Origin: an uncultured Eubacteriales bacterium
GTDB taxonomy: Bacteria; Bacillota; Clostridia; Oscillospirales; Oscillospiraceae
Direction: 5' to 3'
Length of the DNA: 64,000 nt
Assembly: GCA_902465435.1 (NCBI GenBank)
Contig: CABQNH010000003.1
Span: 30,432-94,431 of the forward strand
Within the stretch, counting starts at the first letter, position 1; each line of letters opens with the position of its first letter. The notes beneath the pieces were generated by a model. It searched no databases and was not told the origin of the DNA. It saw only the letters and a program-made list of their open reading frames with translations. Both the position numbers and the translations under genes were made by a program. Positions 43,523 to 50,986 of this stretch are shown here, piece after piece.

Positions 43523-45244
43523 TTACTGTGCCAGCGTGAAGAGGGCATAAAAGTAACCCTTCTTCTGCATAAGCGAGTCAAAGCTGCCTGCTTCGTCGAT
43601 CTGTCCGTCCTTTAGCACGAAAATACTGTCGTAGCGACGGAGCAGGGATTCCTCCAGTGTGTGCGTCACAACGATACGGGTCATTCCATGCAGGTCAAGG
43701 ATGTCGCTTGTGACGCTGTGAGCCGTTTGCGCGTCCAGCGCGGCCGTGATCTCGTCTGCCAACAGAATGGAGGATTTTTTCAGCAGACTTCTGGCAATCG
43801 AAATGCGCTGCTTTTCCCCGCCGGACAGTCCGGCACCGTTCTCGCCGCAGAGATTGTTTTCCCCACGTGCCGCGATCAGCTCCGTCAAATGGGCATGTTG
43901 AATCGCGTTGTCAAGCTCCTGCTGCGGAAAGCTGCGAAACATCGTAATGTTATCTTTGATGGAGGCGTTGAACACAAATACGTTTTGCTGAATCGCTGAG
44001 GTTACACCATACAGGGATTCCGGCGCAATGCGGCGAAGCTCCGTTCTGTCCAAGAGGATTTCACCGGCATAATTTGCGCTGCCGGCCATCAGCAGATGGA
44101 GTATCGTAGACTTTCCGCTGCCGCTGCCGCCCACGATGGCGTAGGCCTTACCAGCCTCAAAGACGGCGGAAACGTTGTGAAGCACTTCCTTTTCTCCGTC
44201 GTAACCAAAGGATACATTGCGGAGACGAATTCCCAGTTCCAAGCGGGAAAGCGTTGCCCCGCCGACGGCGGTCGGATTCTTTTCCAATGCTGACGCGAGC
44301 TTCTCAATCAGCCCAAGCGCCGCTTTCCGGCTTGCCAGCAGCCCCGGCAGCTCTGCGACCGGCTGAATCAAGAAGTTCATCAGGTTTACGAAAACGATCA
44401 CAACGCCTGGCGTCAGCCCGGAGCCGGACAATGCCAGGTATGCGCCGATCAGGAAGACGCCGAGCTGTGCAAGAATACCCGCAACGGCGCCAATCATGCC
44501 AACCAATGTTTTCACACGTCGCTTCCCGAACTTCTCACGCTCCAGCATCCGGTTGCTTTCTGCAAACAGCTTGAGAATTTCTTTCTCTGCTTTAAAACTT
44601 TTGACTACGGAAAAGCCGCTGAGGCAATCGTGCAGTGCGGCGGTAAAATCGCGATTTCGGTCAGAAACACGCTTTTCTGCGTTCTGCAGCTTGCTTCCGG
44701 TCAGAAGGGACGCGGCGAGCGGCAGAATGGTGACGGCGACGGCCGCTGCCGTAAGAAGCGGCGAATACCAAAGCATCATGGCAAGTGCGCCGAAAAACAT
44801 GACGATCATTTTAATGAGAGACAGCTGCTGTGATAAATAGTCTGTTTCTATGCTGCCCGCATCGTTGGTCAAGGCGGAAAGATAGGTCGCCGTGGCTTCA
44901 TCCCGAAAGGAGGAAATACTTTTTTCGGTAAGCTTTTGAAAAGCAAATTCCTTGTATTGCCGCATTGCCCGCGCAAGATAACGCGGCTGCGAGGCGTAAT
45001 CCAGAAGCAAGGTCCCCACGCACAACAGAATGAAGCCGCCGCTGCATGCGGCAAGCGTCCCAATCGGCAATGCATCGGGAGTGCCGGAGGCCGTATCGAT
45101 AAGCTGCTGCATGATCCAGGAAAGAATCAGATTGAGAGAACCGAAGAGCAGCGCACTGAAAACAGCAACGCAGAAGACAAGACGGTTTTGACGATAAAAC
45201 TGCGCCGTGAGCTGCTTCTTTAGGGATTTATTCTTCATGTTCAT
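43523..45244 (-). CDS. ABC half-transporter/exporter (ABCB type)
   Basis: This 573-residue protein has a six-helix transmembrane domain (about 15-300) fused to an ATPase with Walker A GGSGSGKST, signature LSGGEKQR and Walker B ILLADE. It is a homodimeric exporter half of the kind that moves peptides, lipids or drugs. No N-terminal C39 peptidase domain is present, so it would not itself cleave a leader. It overlaps the upstream XRE-TPR regulator by 17 bases and probably forms a two-gene operon with it. Export of the nearby peptide is possible but unproven. Confidence 0.9.
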   Translation of the reverse strand: MNMKNKSLKKQLTAQFYRQNRLVFCVAVFSALLFGSLNLILSWIMQQLIDTASGTPDALPIGTLAACSGGFILLCVGTLLLDYASQPRYLARAMRQYKEFAFQKLTEKSISSFRDEATATYLSALTNDAGSIETDYLSQQLSLIKMIVMFFGALAMMLWYSPLLTAAAVAVTILPLAASLLTGSKLQNAEKRVSDRNRDFTAALHDCLSGFSVVKSFKAEKEILKLFAESNRMLEREKFGKRRVKTLVGMIGAVAGILAQLGVFLIGAYLALSGSGLTPGVVIVFVNLMNFLIQPVAELPGLLASRKAALGLIEKLASALEKNPTAVGGATLSRLELGIRLRNVSFGYDGEKEVLHNVSAVFEAGKAYAIVGGSGSGKSTILHLLMAGSANYAGEILLDRTELRRIAPESLYGVTSAIQQNVFVFNASIKDNITMFRSFPQQELDNAIQHAHLTELIAARGENNLCGENGAGLSGGEKQRISIARSLLKKSSILLADEITAALDAQTAHSVTSDILDLHGMTRIVVTHTLEESLLRRYDSIFVLKDGQIDEAGSFDSLMQKKGYFYALFTLAQ

Positions 45245-46304
45245 TTACTTCGCTCCACAGGCCGGAGAGTCGGTCACAGGCAATCGAATGCAGCGTGTTT
45301 TCAATACTCTGCATCGCAGTTGCGCCGAGATCATCATAGACGCTTGCACGCTTGTCAAGTACGACAAACCGAATAGAACCTGAATCATATTCCGGCGCTG
45401 CGTCAAAATGAGCAGCAAGCGCCCGGGCGCAAATAAGGGTGCTGCGGGCAGCGTCGCTCTCGCCGGATTCTATCTGTGCGTAAGCAAGGCATACCTGAAA
45501 TACGCAGCTTACCTTATCGAGGAAGCTTGGCCCGCTTCCGTCCCTTAAACCGGAGAGAGTGTCCAAACCCCAGCGCAGGATCGCCTGCGCGGATGCAAAG
45601 TCCCTTTTCAGGTAGTATACGTTGACGTAGCCAATTACAACATGAATGAATGATGCAACATGATCCAGCAGTGCCTCCGACAAATAGGGAAGTGCTTCGT
45701 CAGGACGTTCGCAAGAGGAGGCAAGCGTCAAACCGATCAGATCGTTGTAAATGCCTGCGGCATTGTGCGTCTGCCAGAGCACGATCGCACGTTCATCTTC
45801 CTCCATGGAATGGTAGACCTCAGCCATGCTTCCATAGATGGTAAGCTCACTGATTTTTGGGTCGGTGTTCTGCGCAAGCAGAAGCCGCGCTTGTTCCAAA
45901 AGCTCCAGAGCACGATGCAGCAGTGCTTTATTCGGAAGCTCCAAGCCGAGTAAGCGGAACAGGGTAGCGCTGCTGTAAACAACATCAAATGCGTTTGGGT
46001 ATTTCTTCAGCGCCTTTTCCGCCTCCGGAATCCCCGCAGGATCCTTATCATGATAAAACTGCTTCAACCGGTCAACCGTAGCCTGCAGGCGATTGTCCTT
46101 CATCTCGTAGCCGAGCAGCACATCTACCGATGTGTCAAAAAAGTCCGCCATGGCCACGATGAGTGTCAACTCCGGCTGGGACAGCTTCGCCTCCCATTTA
46201 TAAACCGCGCCGACCGTTACGCCGAGTACCTCGGCAAGCTGCTCCTGCGTCAGCAGGTGCTGCTTTCGAAAGGCACGTATGTTTTCTGCAAGTTTCATTT
46301 TCAT
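45228..46304 (-). CDS. XRE-family regulator with C-terminal TPR-like region
   Basis: This 358-residue protein has an N-terminal Cro/C1 helix-turn-helix (about 4-60, TQEQLAEVLGVTVGAVYKWE) and a long helical region with repeated TPR-like pairs (about 75-340). This layout is seen in regulators that sense a peptide (RRNPP-like) or act as stand-alone controllers of an adjacent ABC transporter. AAAAGGAGA precedes the ATG at 46304. A minus-strand TATAAT at 46336-46341 probably drives regulator plus exporter. Confidence 0.85.
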   Translation of the reverse strand: MKMKLAENIRAFRKQHLLTQEQLAEVLGVTVGAVYKWEAKLSQPELTLIVAMADFFDTSVDVLLGYEMKDNRLQATVDRLKQFYHDKDPAGIPEAEKALKKYPNAFDVVYSSATLFRLLGLELPNKALLHRALELLEQARLLLAQNTDPKISELTIYGSMAEVYHSMEEDERAIVLWQTHNAAGIYNDLIGLTLASSCERPDEALPYLSEALLDHVASFIHVVIGYVNVYYLKRDFASAQAILRWGLDTLSGLRDGSGPSFLDKVSCVFQVCLAYAQIESGESDAARSTLICARALAAHFDAAPEYDSGSIRFVVLDKRASVYDDLGATAMQSIENTLHSIACDRLSGLWSEVNEHEE

Positions 46305-46335
46305 ATTTCTGTCTCCTTTTCGCCATTGTATCTCT

Positions 46336-46341
46336 ATTATA
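46336..46341 (-). promoter_or_regulatory. -10 element for the XRE/ABC operon
   Basis: TATAAT on the minus strand, 32 bases upstream of the ATG. No good -35 is found at 16-18 bases, as expected if an activator is involved or if the promoter is weak. Confidence 0.4.
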
Positions 46342-46655
46342 GCAGGGGGCTATGTGGAAAGGAACACACCATTCGTACAATTTGTATATTTCTTTTTATA
46401 CCAACAGGAATAGTTTCGCTTCGTGAAAACCGTAAATGTTCGTTTCTCGCCGAATGTCCTTTCTTGCGGTGTGGAAATACGGCCGCAGTTTTTGTTTCAA
46501 TGCGTATTCCATCGAACGGATTTTTTATGCAAACGCCTTACTGCTGCCAACTCGGTTTGGCGCCTTAACGCGGTGCGCGGTTTCGTTATTTCGCCATTTT
46601 CCGCACTGCGGTAAAAAGCGCAGCCTTCGACTGGTTTCCCGCTTGACAGGCGTGG

Positions 46656-46661
46656 TATAAT
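46656..46661 (+). promoter_or_regulatory. -10 element for smpB
   Basis: TATAAT lies 24 bases before the GTG at 46685. A TTGACA at 46643-46648 is only 7 bases away and cannot pair with it as a -35. Transcription from this element would start after 46664, excluding the ATG there. Confidence 0.45.
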
Positions 46662-46684
46662 CAATGCAGAGTGAGGTGAACGAC

Positions 46685-47149
46685 GTGGAAAAGTCCGGCG
46701 TTAAAATTGTCGCGAAAAACCGCGAAGCGCAGCATGAGTACTTTATAGAGGAGCGTTTTGAGGCCGGAATCGAGCTTTCCGGAACGGAGGTCAAGTCCGT
46801 TCGTGCTGGTACCTTGAGCTTAAAGGATGCCTGGTGCGCCGTTAAGGACGGCGAGCTTTGGCTGCGCCAGATGCATATCTCACCGTATGAAAAGGGAAAT
46901 ATATTTAATAAGGATCCGCTGCGGCCGCGGCGGCTTCTGATGCACAAGCGGGAGATCATGCGGCTGTTCGGCAAGGTGCGGCAGGACGGATACTCCATTA
47001 TTCCACTGAGCGTTTATTTGAAGAATTCCCTTGTCAAGGTGGAAGTCGCACTTTGCAAGGGAAAGAAGCTTTACGACAAGCGGCAGGATGCCGCAATCAA
47101 GGATGCGCGGCGGCAAATCGACCGTGCCATGAAGGAAAGGAAGTATTGA
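46685..47149 (+). CDS. smpB: SsrA-binding protein SmpB
   Basis: This 154-residue partner of tmRNA in trans-translation contains the conserved blocks KNREAQHEYFIEERFEAGIEL, GTEVKSVRAG and LHKREI-like (MHKREIMRL), and the C-terminal YDKRQDAAIKDARRQIDRAMKERK tail that enters the ribosomal decoding site. GTG 46685 is chosen: GAGGTGA is six bases upstream, the -10 element excludes the earlier ATG 46664, and the remaining length matches the family. ssrA itself lies 576 bases downstream, an advantageous pairing. Confidence 0.95.
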   Translation: MEKSGVKIVAKNREAQHEYFIEERFEAGIELSGTEVKSVRAGTLSLKDAWCAVKDGELWLRQMHISPYEKGNIFNKDPLRPRRLLMHKREIMRLFGKVRQDGYSIIPLSVYLKNSLVKVEVALCKGKKLYDKRQDAAIKDARRQIDRAMKERKY

Positions 47150-47150
47150 T

Positions 47151-47690
47151 ATGGCGATCCCGATTGTAACCATCGAGATGGAGGACGGCGGTGTGATTAC
47201 CGCGGAGCTTTATCCGGAAATTGCCCCGCAGAGCGTGTATAATTTTATCGATCTCATTTCGCACAATTATTATGATGGACTGATTTTCCACCGTGTTATC
47301 CCCGGATTCATGATCCAGGGCGGTTGCCCGGAAGGAACCGGAATGGGCGGCCCCGGCTACTGTATTAAGGGGGAGTTCCTGTTTAACGGCGTGAAGAATG
47401 AGCTGAAGCACAAGCGCGGTGTCCTCTCGATGGCACGCTCGCAGTCTCCCAACTCGGCAGGCAGCCAGTTCTTCATCATGCATCAGGACGCCAAACATCT
47501 GGATGGCCAGTATGCCGCATTTGGCAAGGTGACCTCCGGCATGGAGGTCGTCGATCGCATTGCCGCCGTTAAGACCGACCGGAACGACCGTCCCATGACG
47601 GAGCAGAAGATCAAGCGGATGACTGTGGATACCTTCGGCGAAAGCTATCCGGAGCCGAATAAGCTCGGCGATCCTTACGGCAGATTCTGA
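47151..47690 (+). CDS. ppiB: Cyclophilin-type peptidyl-prolyl cis-trans isomerase
   Basis: This 179-residue cytoplasmic cyclophilin has no signal peptide. The active-site blocks FHRVIPGFMIQGG and AGSQFFIMH are clear; they catalyse proline isomerisation in folding proteins. It starts 1 base after the smpB stop, with AAGGAAAGGAAG upstream, so it is cotranscribed with smpB. A 9-bp hairpin (47698-47718) separates it from ssrA. Confidence 0.95.
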   Translation: MAIPIVTIEMEDGGVITAELYPEIAPQSVYNFIDLISHNYYDGLIFHRVIPGFMIQGGCPEGTGMGGPGYCIKGEFLFNGVKNELKHKRGVLSMARSQSPNSAGSQFFIMHQDAKHLDGQYAAFGKVTSGMEVVDRIAAVKTDRNDRPMTEQKIKRMTVDTFGESYPEPNKLGDPYGRF

Positions 47691-47697
47691 CCATTGC

Positions 47698-47718
47698 ACG
47701 GGCGGAGCTTCCGCCCGT
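47698..47718 (+). terminator. Hairpin between ppiB and ssrA
   Basis: ACGGGCGGA (47698-47706) pairs with TCCGCCCGT (47710-47718) over a 3-base loop. No T-run follows and the tmRNA begins 7 bases later, so it could be a processing stem rather than a true terminator. Confidence 0.5.
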
Positions 47719-47724
47719 AGATAT

Positions 47725-48071
47725 GGGGGCGTACCGGTTTCGACGGGGGTAGTGAGGCCGGAATAGCGGGTCGTGGCGCCTGACCACGATAAAACGGGTA
47801 ACTTTTAAATTAACTGACAATAATCAGTACGCTTTCGCTGCTTAATTAGCGGCCATCCGGGCAGGAAGGACCACGAGCCTGCTGCGGGTGTGATTTTAGT
47901 GGTGACCGTGCGTATGCAAAGCTTTGCGCATACCATGCATTATGAAGCTACCGAAATGCAGAGCGTGTTTGTCCGCGCTGCATGGAGGGAAATTTAAAAG
48001 ATAAACTGCACCCGGAGAGGTTCCCTCCAAGTTGCCTTCGGACAGGGGTTCGACTCCCCTCGCCTCCACCA
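47725..48071 (+). ncRNA. ssrA: Transfer-messenger RNA
   Basis: The 347-nt RNA rescues stalled ribosomes. The 5' end GGGGGCG pairs with CGCCTCC just before the encoded 3' ACCA at 48068-48071. The characteristic GTACCGGTTTCGACGGGGGT follows the 5' arm, and GGTTCGACTCCCCTC forms the T-arm. The tag frame ends in TAA at 47843-47845; reading back gives Asp-Asn-Asn-Gln-Tyr-Ala-Phe-Ala-Ala from 47816 (added after the tRNA-borne Ala). The exact resume codon is inferred. A terminator follows at 48073-48124. Confidence 0.93.
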
Positions 48072-48072
48072 T

Positions 48073-48124
48073 AACTGGATACCAGTTTTGATACAGTGAG
48101 TATCACGATTGGTGTCCAGTTTAT
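48073..48124 (+). terminator. Terminator of ssrA
   Basis: AACTGGATACCA (48073-48084) pairs with TGGTGTCCAGTT (48110-48121, one wobble), with a nested GATAC/GTATC stem, and is followed by TATTT. Confidence 0.75.
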
Positions 48125-48145
48125 TTCATACAAGGAGGTAATCGC

Positions 48146-49078
48146 ATGATTGCAAACAAATTGAAGCCCGGCGATGAAATCAGAGTCATTGCACCATCAA
48201 GAAATTTAACGGAAGTATGTCATGTTGCACATCATCATGCGGTGGACTTCTGGCATAAAGAAGGATTTAATCTCACTTTTTCTAAGAACAGCTGTGAGAT
48301 AGGTAAATTTCATTCCTCCAGTATTGCATCCCGTGTGGAGGATATCCACGAAGCATTTTGTGCCCCCAATGTAAAGATGATCATAACTTGTCTTGGAGGG
48401 TTTAATACCAATCAGCTTCTGCGTCACCTTGATTATGACCTGATTGCAAAAAATCCAAAAATTCTGTGTGGTTATTCCGATATTACTGCATTGCACAACG
48501 CAATTTATGCTAAGACAGGCCTTGTCACATACCACGGGCCGCATTTCAGCACTTTTGGATTTGACAGAGAAACTGAGTACACAAGAAAAGCATTTGAGAA
48601 TTGCGTTATCAAGGATGAACCTGTTACCGTTGTACCCTCTGAAGCTGCTGTGAAGTATCATACCATTCAAGAGGGTGTTTGCGAGGGAACAATTATCGGC
48701 GGCAATCTCTGCACGCTGAATCTACTGCAAGGTACACCATATATGCCCGACATCAGTGATAAGGTATTATTCCTGGAAGATGACAACATTATGGGTGAGT
48801 ACTTCTGTTACGAGTTTGACCGTAATTTGGAATCGCTCTTGCAGGTAGAGGGAGCAGATACGATCAAGGGTATTATTTTTGGACGCTTTGATGATAGCTG
48901 TGGTTTAACCGTAGAGACAATCACAGACATTATTCGGGACAAGGTTCCATCCCATATTCCTGTGATATTTGGCGCAGATTTTGGCCATGTTTTTCCGATG
49001 ATTACTTTTCCTATCGGAGGAAGCGCGCGTATTCGAGCAAATCAGGATAAAGTTGAAATAGTCATTGTTGCTCACTGA
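48146..49078 (+). CDS. S66-family LD-carboxypeptidase / MccF-like serine peptidase
   Basis: This 310-residue cytoplasmic peptidase has the S66 Ser-Glu-His triad visible as Ser111 (GYSDITALHN), Glu211 (FLEDDN) and His281 (FGHVFP). The family splits into LD-carboxypeptidases, which recycle murein tripeptides, and MccF-type enzymes, which hydrolyse microcin C-like peptide-nucleotides and confer immunity; the sequence alone does not decide. Codon use is plainly more AT-rich than in its neighbours, and it lies directly downstream of ssrA, a common integration site, which suggests horizontal acquisition. Ribosome-binding site AAGGAGG at 48133-48139. Confidence 0.85.
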   Translation: MIANKLKPGDEIRVIAPSRNLTEVCHVAHHHAVDFWHKEGFNLTFSKNSCEIGKFHSSSIASRVEDIHEAFCAPNVKMIITCLGGFNTNQLLRHLDYDLIAKNPKILCGYSDITALHNAIYAKTGLVTYHGPHFSTFGFDRETEYTRKAFENCVIKDEPVTVVPSEAAVKYHTIQEGVCEGTIIGGNLCTLNLLQGTPYMPDISDKVLFLEDDNIMGEYFCYEFDRNLESLLQVEGADTIKGIIFGRFDDSCGLTVETITDIIRDKVPSHIPVIFGADFGHVFPMITFPIGGSARIRANQDKVEIVIVAH

Positions 49079-49186
49079 GCACAAGGGGACAGTATAGTGT
49101 GCACCATTTAACGATTCCGCCACCTTTTAACGAAAAGTTGGAGAGGTGTGTATTTGCATTAAAATAAGTCTCTATTTTCATCGGAG

Positions 49187-49248
49187 TATTACACGAACAC
49201 CCACTTCTATGTCGGCGGTTTCGCTGCTGCCGTGTGGCTCGTGTAATA
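49187..49248. repeat. 10-bp inverted repeat of unknown role
   Basis: TATTACACGA and TCGTGTAATA are exact complements 42 bases apart, shortly before a strong terminator. They could be the arms of a small RNA or the ends of a degenerate element. Confidence 0.5.
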
Positions 49249-49259
49249 CCGAGACAAGA

Positions 49260-49297
49260 GAAAAGCGATCCAGTAAAAACTGGGTCGCTTTTCTTTG
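49260..49297 (+). terminator. Terminator downstream of the S66 gene
   Basis: A 15-bp stem pairs 49260-49274 with 49279-49293, with one wobble and a 4-base loop. The arms end in GAAAAGCGA/TCGCTTTTC, then TTTG. Confidence 0.85.
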
Positions 49298-49633
49298 TGC
49301 ATTTGCAGGTTTGTCCGCGAGGCGCAGCGGCTACTGTGAATTCGAAAATACCACGATAGCGGCCTGCGCGGCGGACGCTTCCACTGATATCCGGATTGAG
49401 CTCCATTGCGCCGTTAAGCTGGCTCAGAACCCGCAAAAGACGCCGCAATGTAGCTTGGAGTGATGGCAGCGGCACCCAACACGGCAAGGCATCTCCTGCC
49501 TTACCCTTGAGGTCTGTACACATTGAGTGACTGCTTTGCGGGTATTTCTTGCAATGCAAGGGGAAATTATGCGCATTCTTGTTCATACCATGCGGGAAAA
49601 TTTATTTCATTTTAAAAAATTTGGGCAAATCTA

Positions 49634-49663
49634 TTGATTTTTCTAGAATGTCATTGCTATAAT
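49634..49663 (+). promoter_or_regulatory. Promoter of the pilus/adhesin operon
   Basis: TTGATT (49634-49639), an 18-base spacer and TATAAT (49658-49663). Transcription would start near 49670, leaving about 265 bases of leader before the first ATG at 49936. Confidence 0.7.
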
Positions 49664-49689
49664 AGGATAGTAAATCTGTGCAAATTCTT

Positions 49690-49850
49690 GTAAAACTGTG
49701 GCATAATGAATCCCGGGGACAAAACCGGGGTCGAGATACCAACAGGCTGGCAAAGAAGTCGAAAAATACGAAAGGCTGCCGGATCTGAACGAGCCGGAGC
49801 AAAAAGGAAAGAAAGTACTTTTTCCCGTGTGACGTAATAAGCATTGCGGT
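49690..49850 (+). promoter_or_regulatory. Structured 5' leader, candidate riboswitch or attenuator
   Basis: Conserved-looking, purine-rich sequence holds several hairpins: CCCGG/CCGGG near 49713-49731, a GGCTGCC-containing stem (GCTGCCGG with CCGGAGC, about 49776-49801), and AAAAAG/CTTTTT (about 49802-49827) ending in a T-run like a terminator. The layout of aptamer-like helices followed by an intrinsic-terminator-like stem upstream of a surface-adhesion operon suggests regulation by a small molecule. I could not match it to a riboswitch class; the GEMM c-di-GMP core was looked for and is not evident. Confidence 0.5.
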
Positions 49851-49935
49851 AGAAGAAGCGCGGATGCTTAAATATAGAACAAAGAATTGCAATCGGCCGC
49901 CTAAGATGGCGGTAGAGAAAGGAGCCGTGCTTTCC

Positions 49936-50382
49936 ATGACAGATAAAGAACTGCGGCGGTTAAGTCGTTCGGAGCTTATTGATATTATTTATGAATTGCA
50001 GAAGCAGAATCAGCAAAAGGACGCTGCCTGCGAGGAATTGCAGAAGGAGTTGGATCAGAAGGTGCTGATGCTTTCCAATGCCGGCTCCATCGCAGAAGCC
50101 GCGCTGCAGATCAACGATGTGTTTCAGGCGGCACAGGCGGCGGCAGATCAATATGTGCTTTCTGTGGAAGCGATGAGCAGGGAAGCGGAGAAGTCCATAT
50201 CCAAGGCGAAGCTGGAGCATGACCGCATCCTTGAGGCCGCACAGGAAAAAGCAAGAAGAATCGAAGAGTCCGCGCGCAATGGAGCCGCGATAGTCTGGAA
50301 TGATTTCCAGGCGCAGGTGAGCAAGACGATTCAGGAGCATAAAGAGCTTTCGCTTTCCACGGGAGAGGATACGCAAAAATGA
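49936..50382 (+). CDS. Coiled-coil protein (DivIVA-like) heading the pilus operon
   Basis: This 148-residue protein is almost entirely helical and charged, with long heptad-like stretches (about 20-60 and 80-125) similar to DivIVA/GpsB-type or other septal coiled-coil proteins. No catalytic motif or membrane segment is seen. ATG 49936 is preferred over upstream in-frame starts (49864, 49906) because AAAGGAG at 49917-49923 fits it best. It overlaps the signal-peptidase gene (ATGA), implying that it works with protein export or pilus placement, which is inference. Confidence 0.6.
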   Translation: MTDKELRRLSRSELIDIIYELQKQNQQKDAACEELQKELDQKVLMLSNAGSIAEAALQINDVFQAAQAAADQYVLSVEAMSREAEKSISKAKLEHDRILEAAQEKARRIEESARNGAAIVWNDFQAQVSKTIQEHKELSLSTGEDTQK

Positions 50383-50966
50383 AGCGGAAGCAAACGTTGA
50401 TCGAGCTGCCTTCCGTAGAGCAGGTTCAAAAAGAAAAGCAGCGCCTGCGCTATAAGAAGCACTATCGGCGCACCCTGCGGAGCACGGTTGCCATTTTGGT
50501 CGTGGTCGCTGCGATCGCCATTTTAGTGGCAACGCTGTGGATGCCGGTGCTTCAAATTTACGGGACGTCCATGGCGCCGACCCTGTCGGACGGTGATATT
50601 CTTTTTACCGTTAAAACTTCTGATTTTTCGCATGGCGATGTGATTGCATTCTATTACAACAACAAGATCCTTGTGAAAAGGGTCATTGCCGTGGCAGGGG
50701 ACTGGGTCGATATTGAGGAGGACGGCACCGTATATGTGAACAACCAGCCGTTGGAGGAGCCGTATCTGAGTGAAAAATCCTATGGCGATACGAATATTGA
50801 GTTGCCGTATCAGGTTCCGGACGGAAGACTTTTTGTGATGGGAGATCACAGAGCGACCTCGGTTGATTCAAGAAATACGGCTGTGGGCTGTGTATCAAGG
50901 GAACAAATCGTGGGTAGGATCCTGTTCCGCGTTTGGCCGTTCAGCGGGTTCGGCTCGGTGCGTTAA
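50379..50966 (+). CDS. lepB: Type I signal peptidase
   Basis: This 195-residue membrane protease removes signal peptides from exported pre-proteins. One transmembrane segment (about 36-57) precedes the catalytic Ser64 (GTSMAPTL) and Lys100 (ILVKRVIAVAGD), with the substrate-binding GDHRATSVDSR block near the C-terminus. It is positioned with a pilus operon, where a dedicated signal peptidase often processes pilins. Start and stop overlap the preceding gene by 4 bases; the adhesin begins 21 bases after. Confidence 0.93.
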   Translation: MKRKQTLIELPSVEQVQKEKQRLRYKKHYRRTLRSTVAILVVVAAIAILVATLWMPVLQIYGTSMAPTLSDGDILFTVKTSDFSHGDVIAFYYNNKILVKRVIAVAGDWVDIEEDGTVYVNNQPLEEPYLSEKSYGDTNIELPYQVPDGRLFVMGDHRATSVDSRNTAVGCVSREQIVGRILFRVWPFSGFGSVR

Positions 50967-50986
50967 TTTCAGCAGGAGGAAGTAGT

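Larger units (their letters stand above)
49079..49935 (+). other. 857-base intergenic region with remnants and a structured leader
   Basis: There is no convincing gene. It contains an inverted repeat TATTACACGA (49187-49196) / TCGTGTAATA (49239-49248), a terminator at 49260-49297, an unexplained GC-rich stretch (49300-49560), a promoter at 49634-49663, and a leader of about 265 nt for the pilus operon. Short open frames on both strands have no domains or ribosome-binding sites. Confidence 0.7.

Noticed and set aside
46643..46661. TTGACA plus TATAAT before smpB as a consensus promoter
   Set aside because: The two boxes are 7 bases apart; a functional sigma-A promoter needs about 17. Only the -10 is kept.
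49690..49850. c-di-GMP riboswitch (GEMM or type II)
   Set aside because: The leader lacks the GEMM core and the type-II signature sequences when read by eye. Only an unassigned structured leader is claimed.
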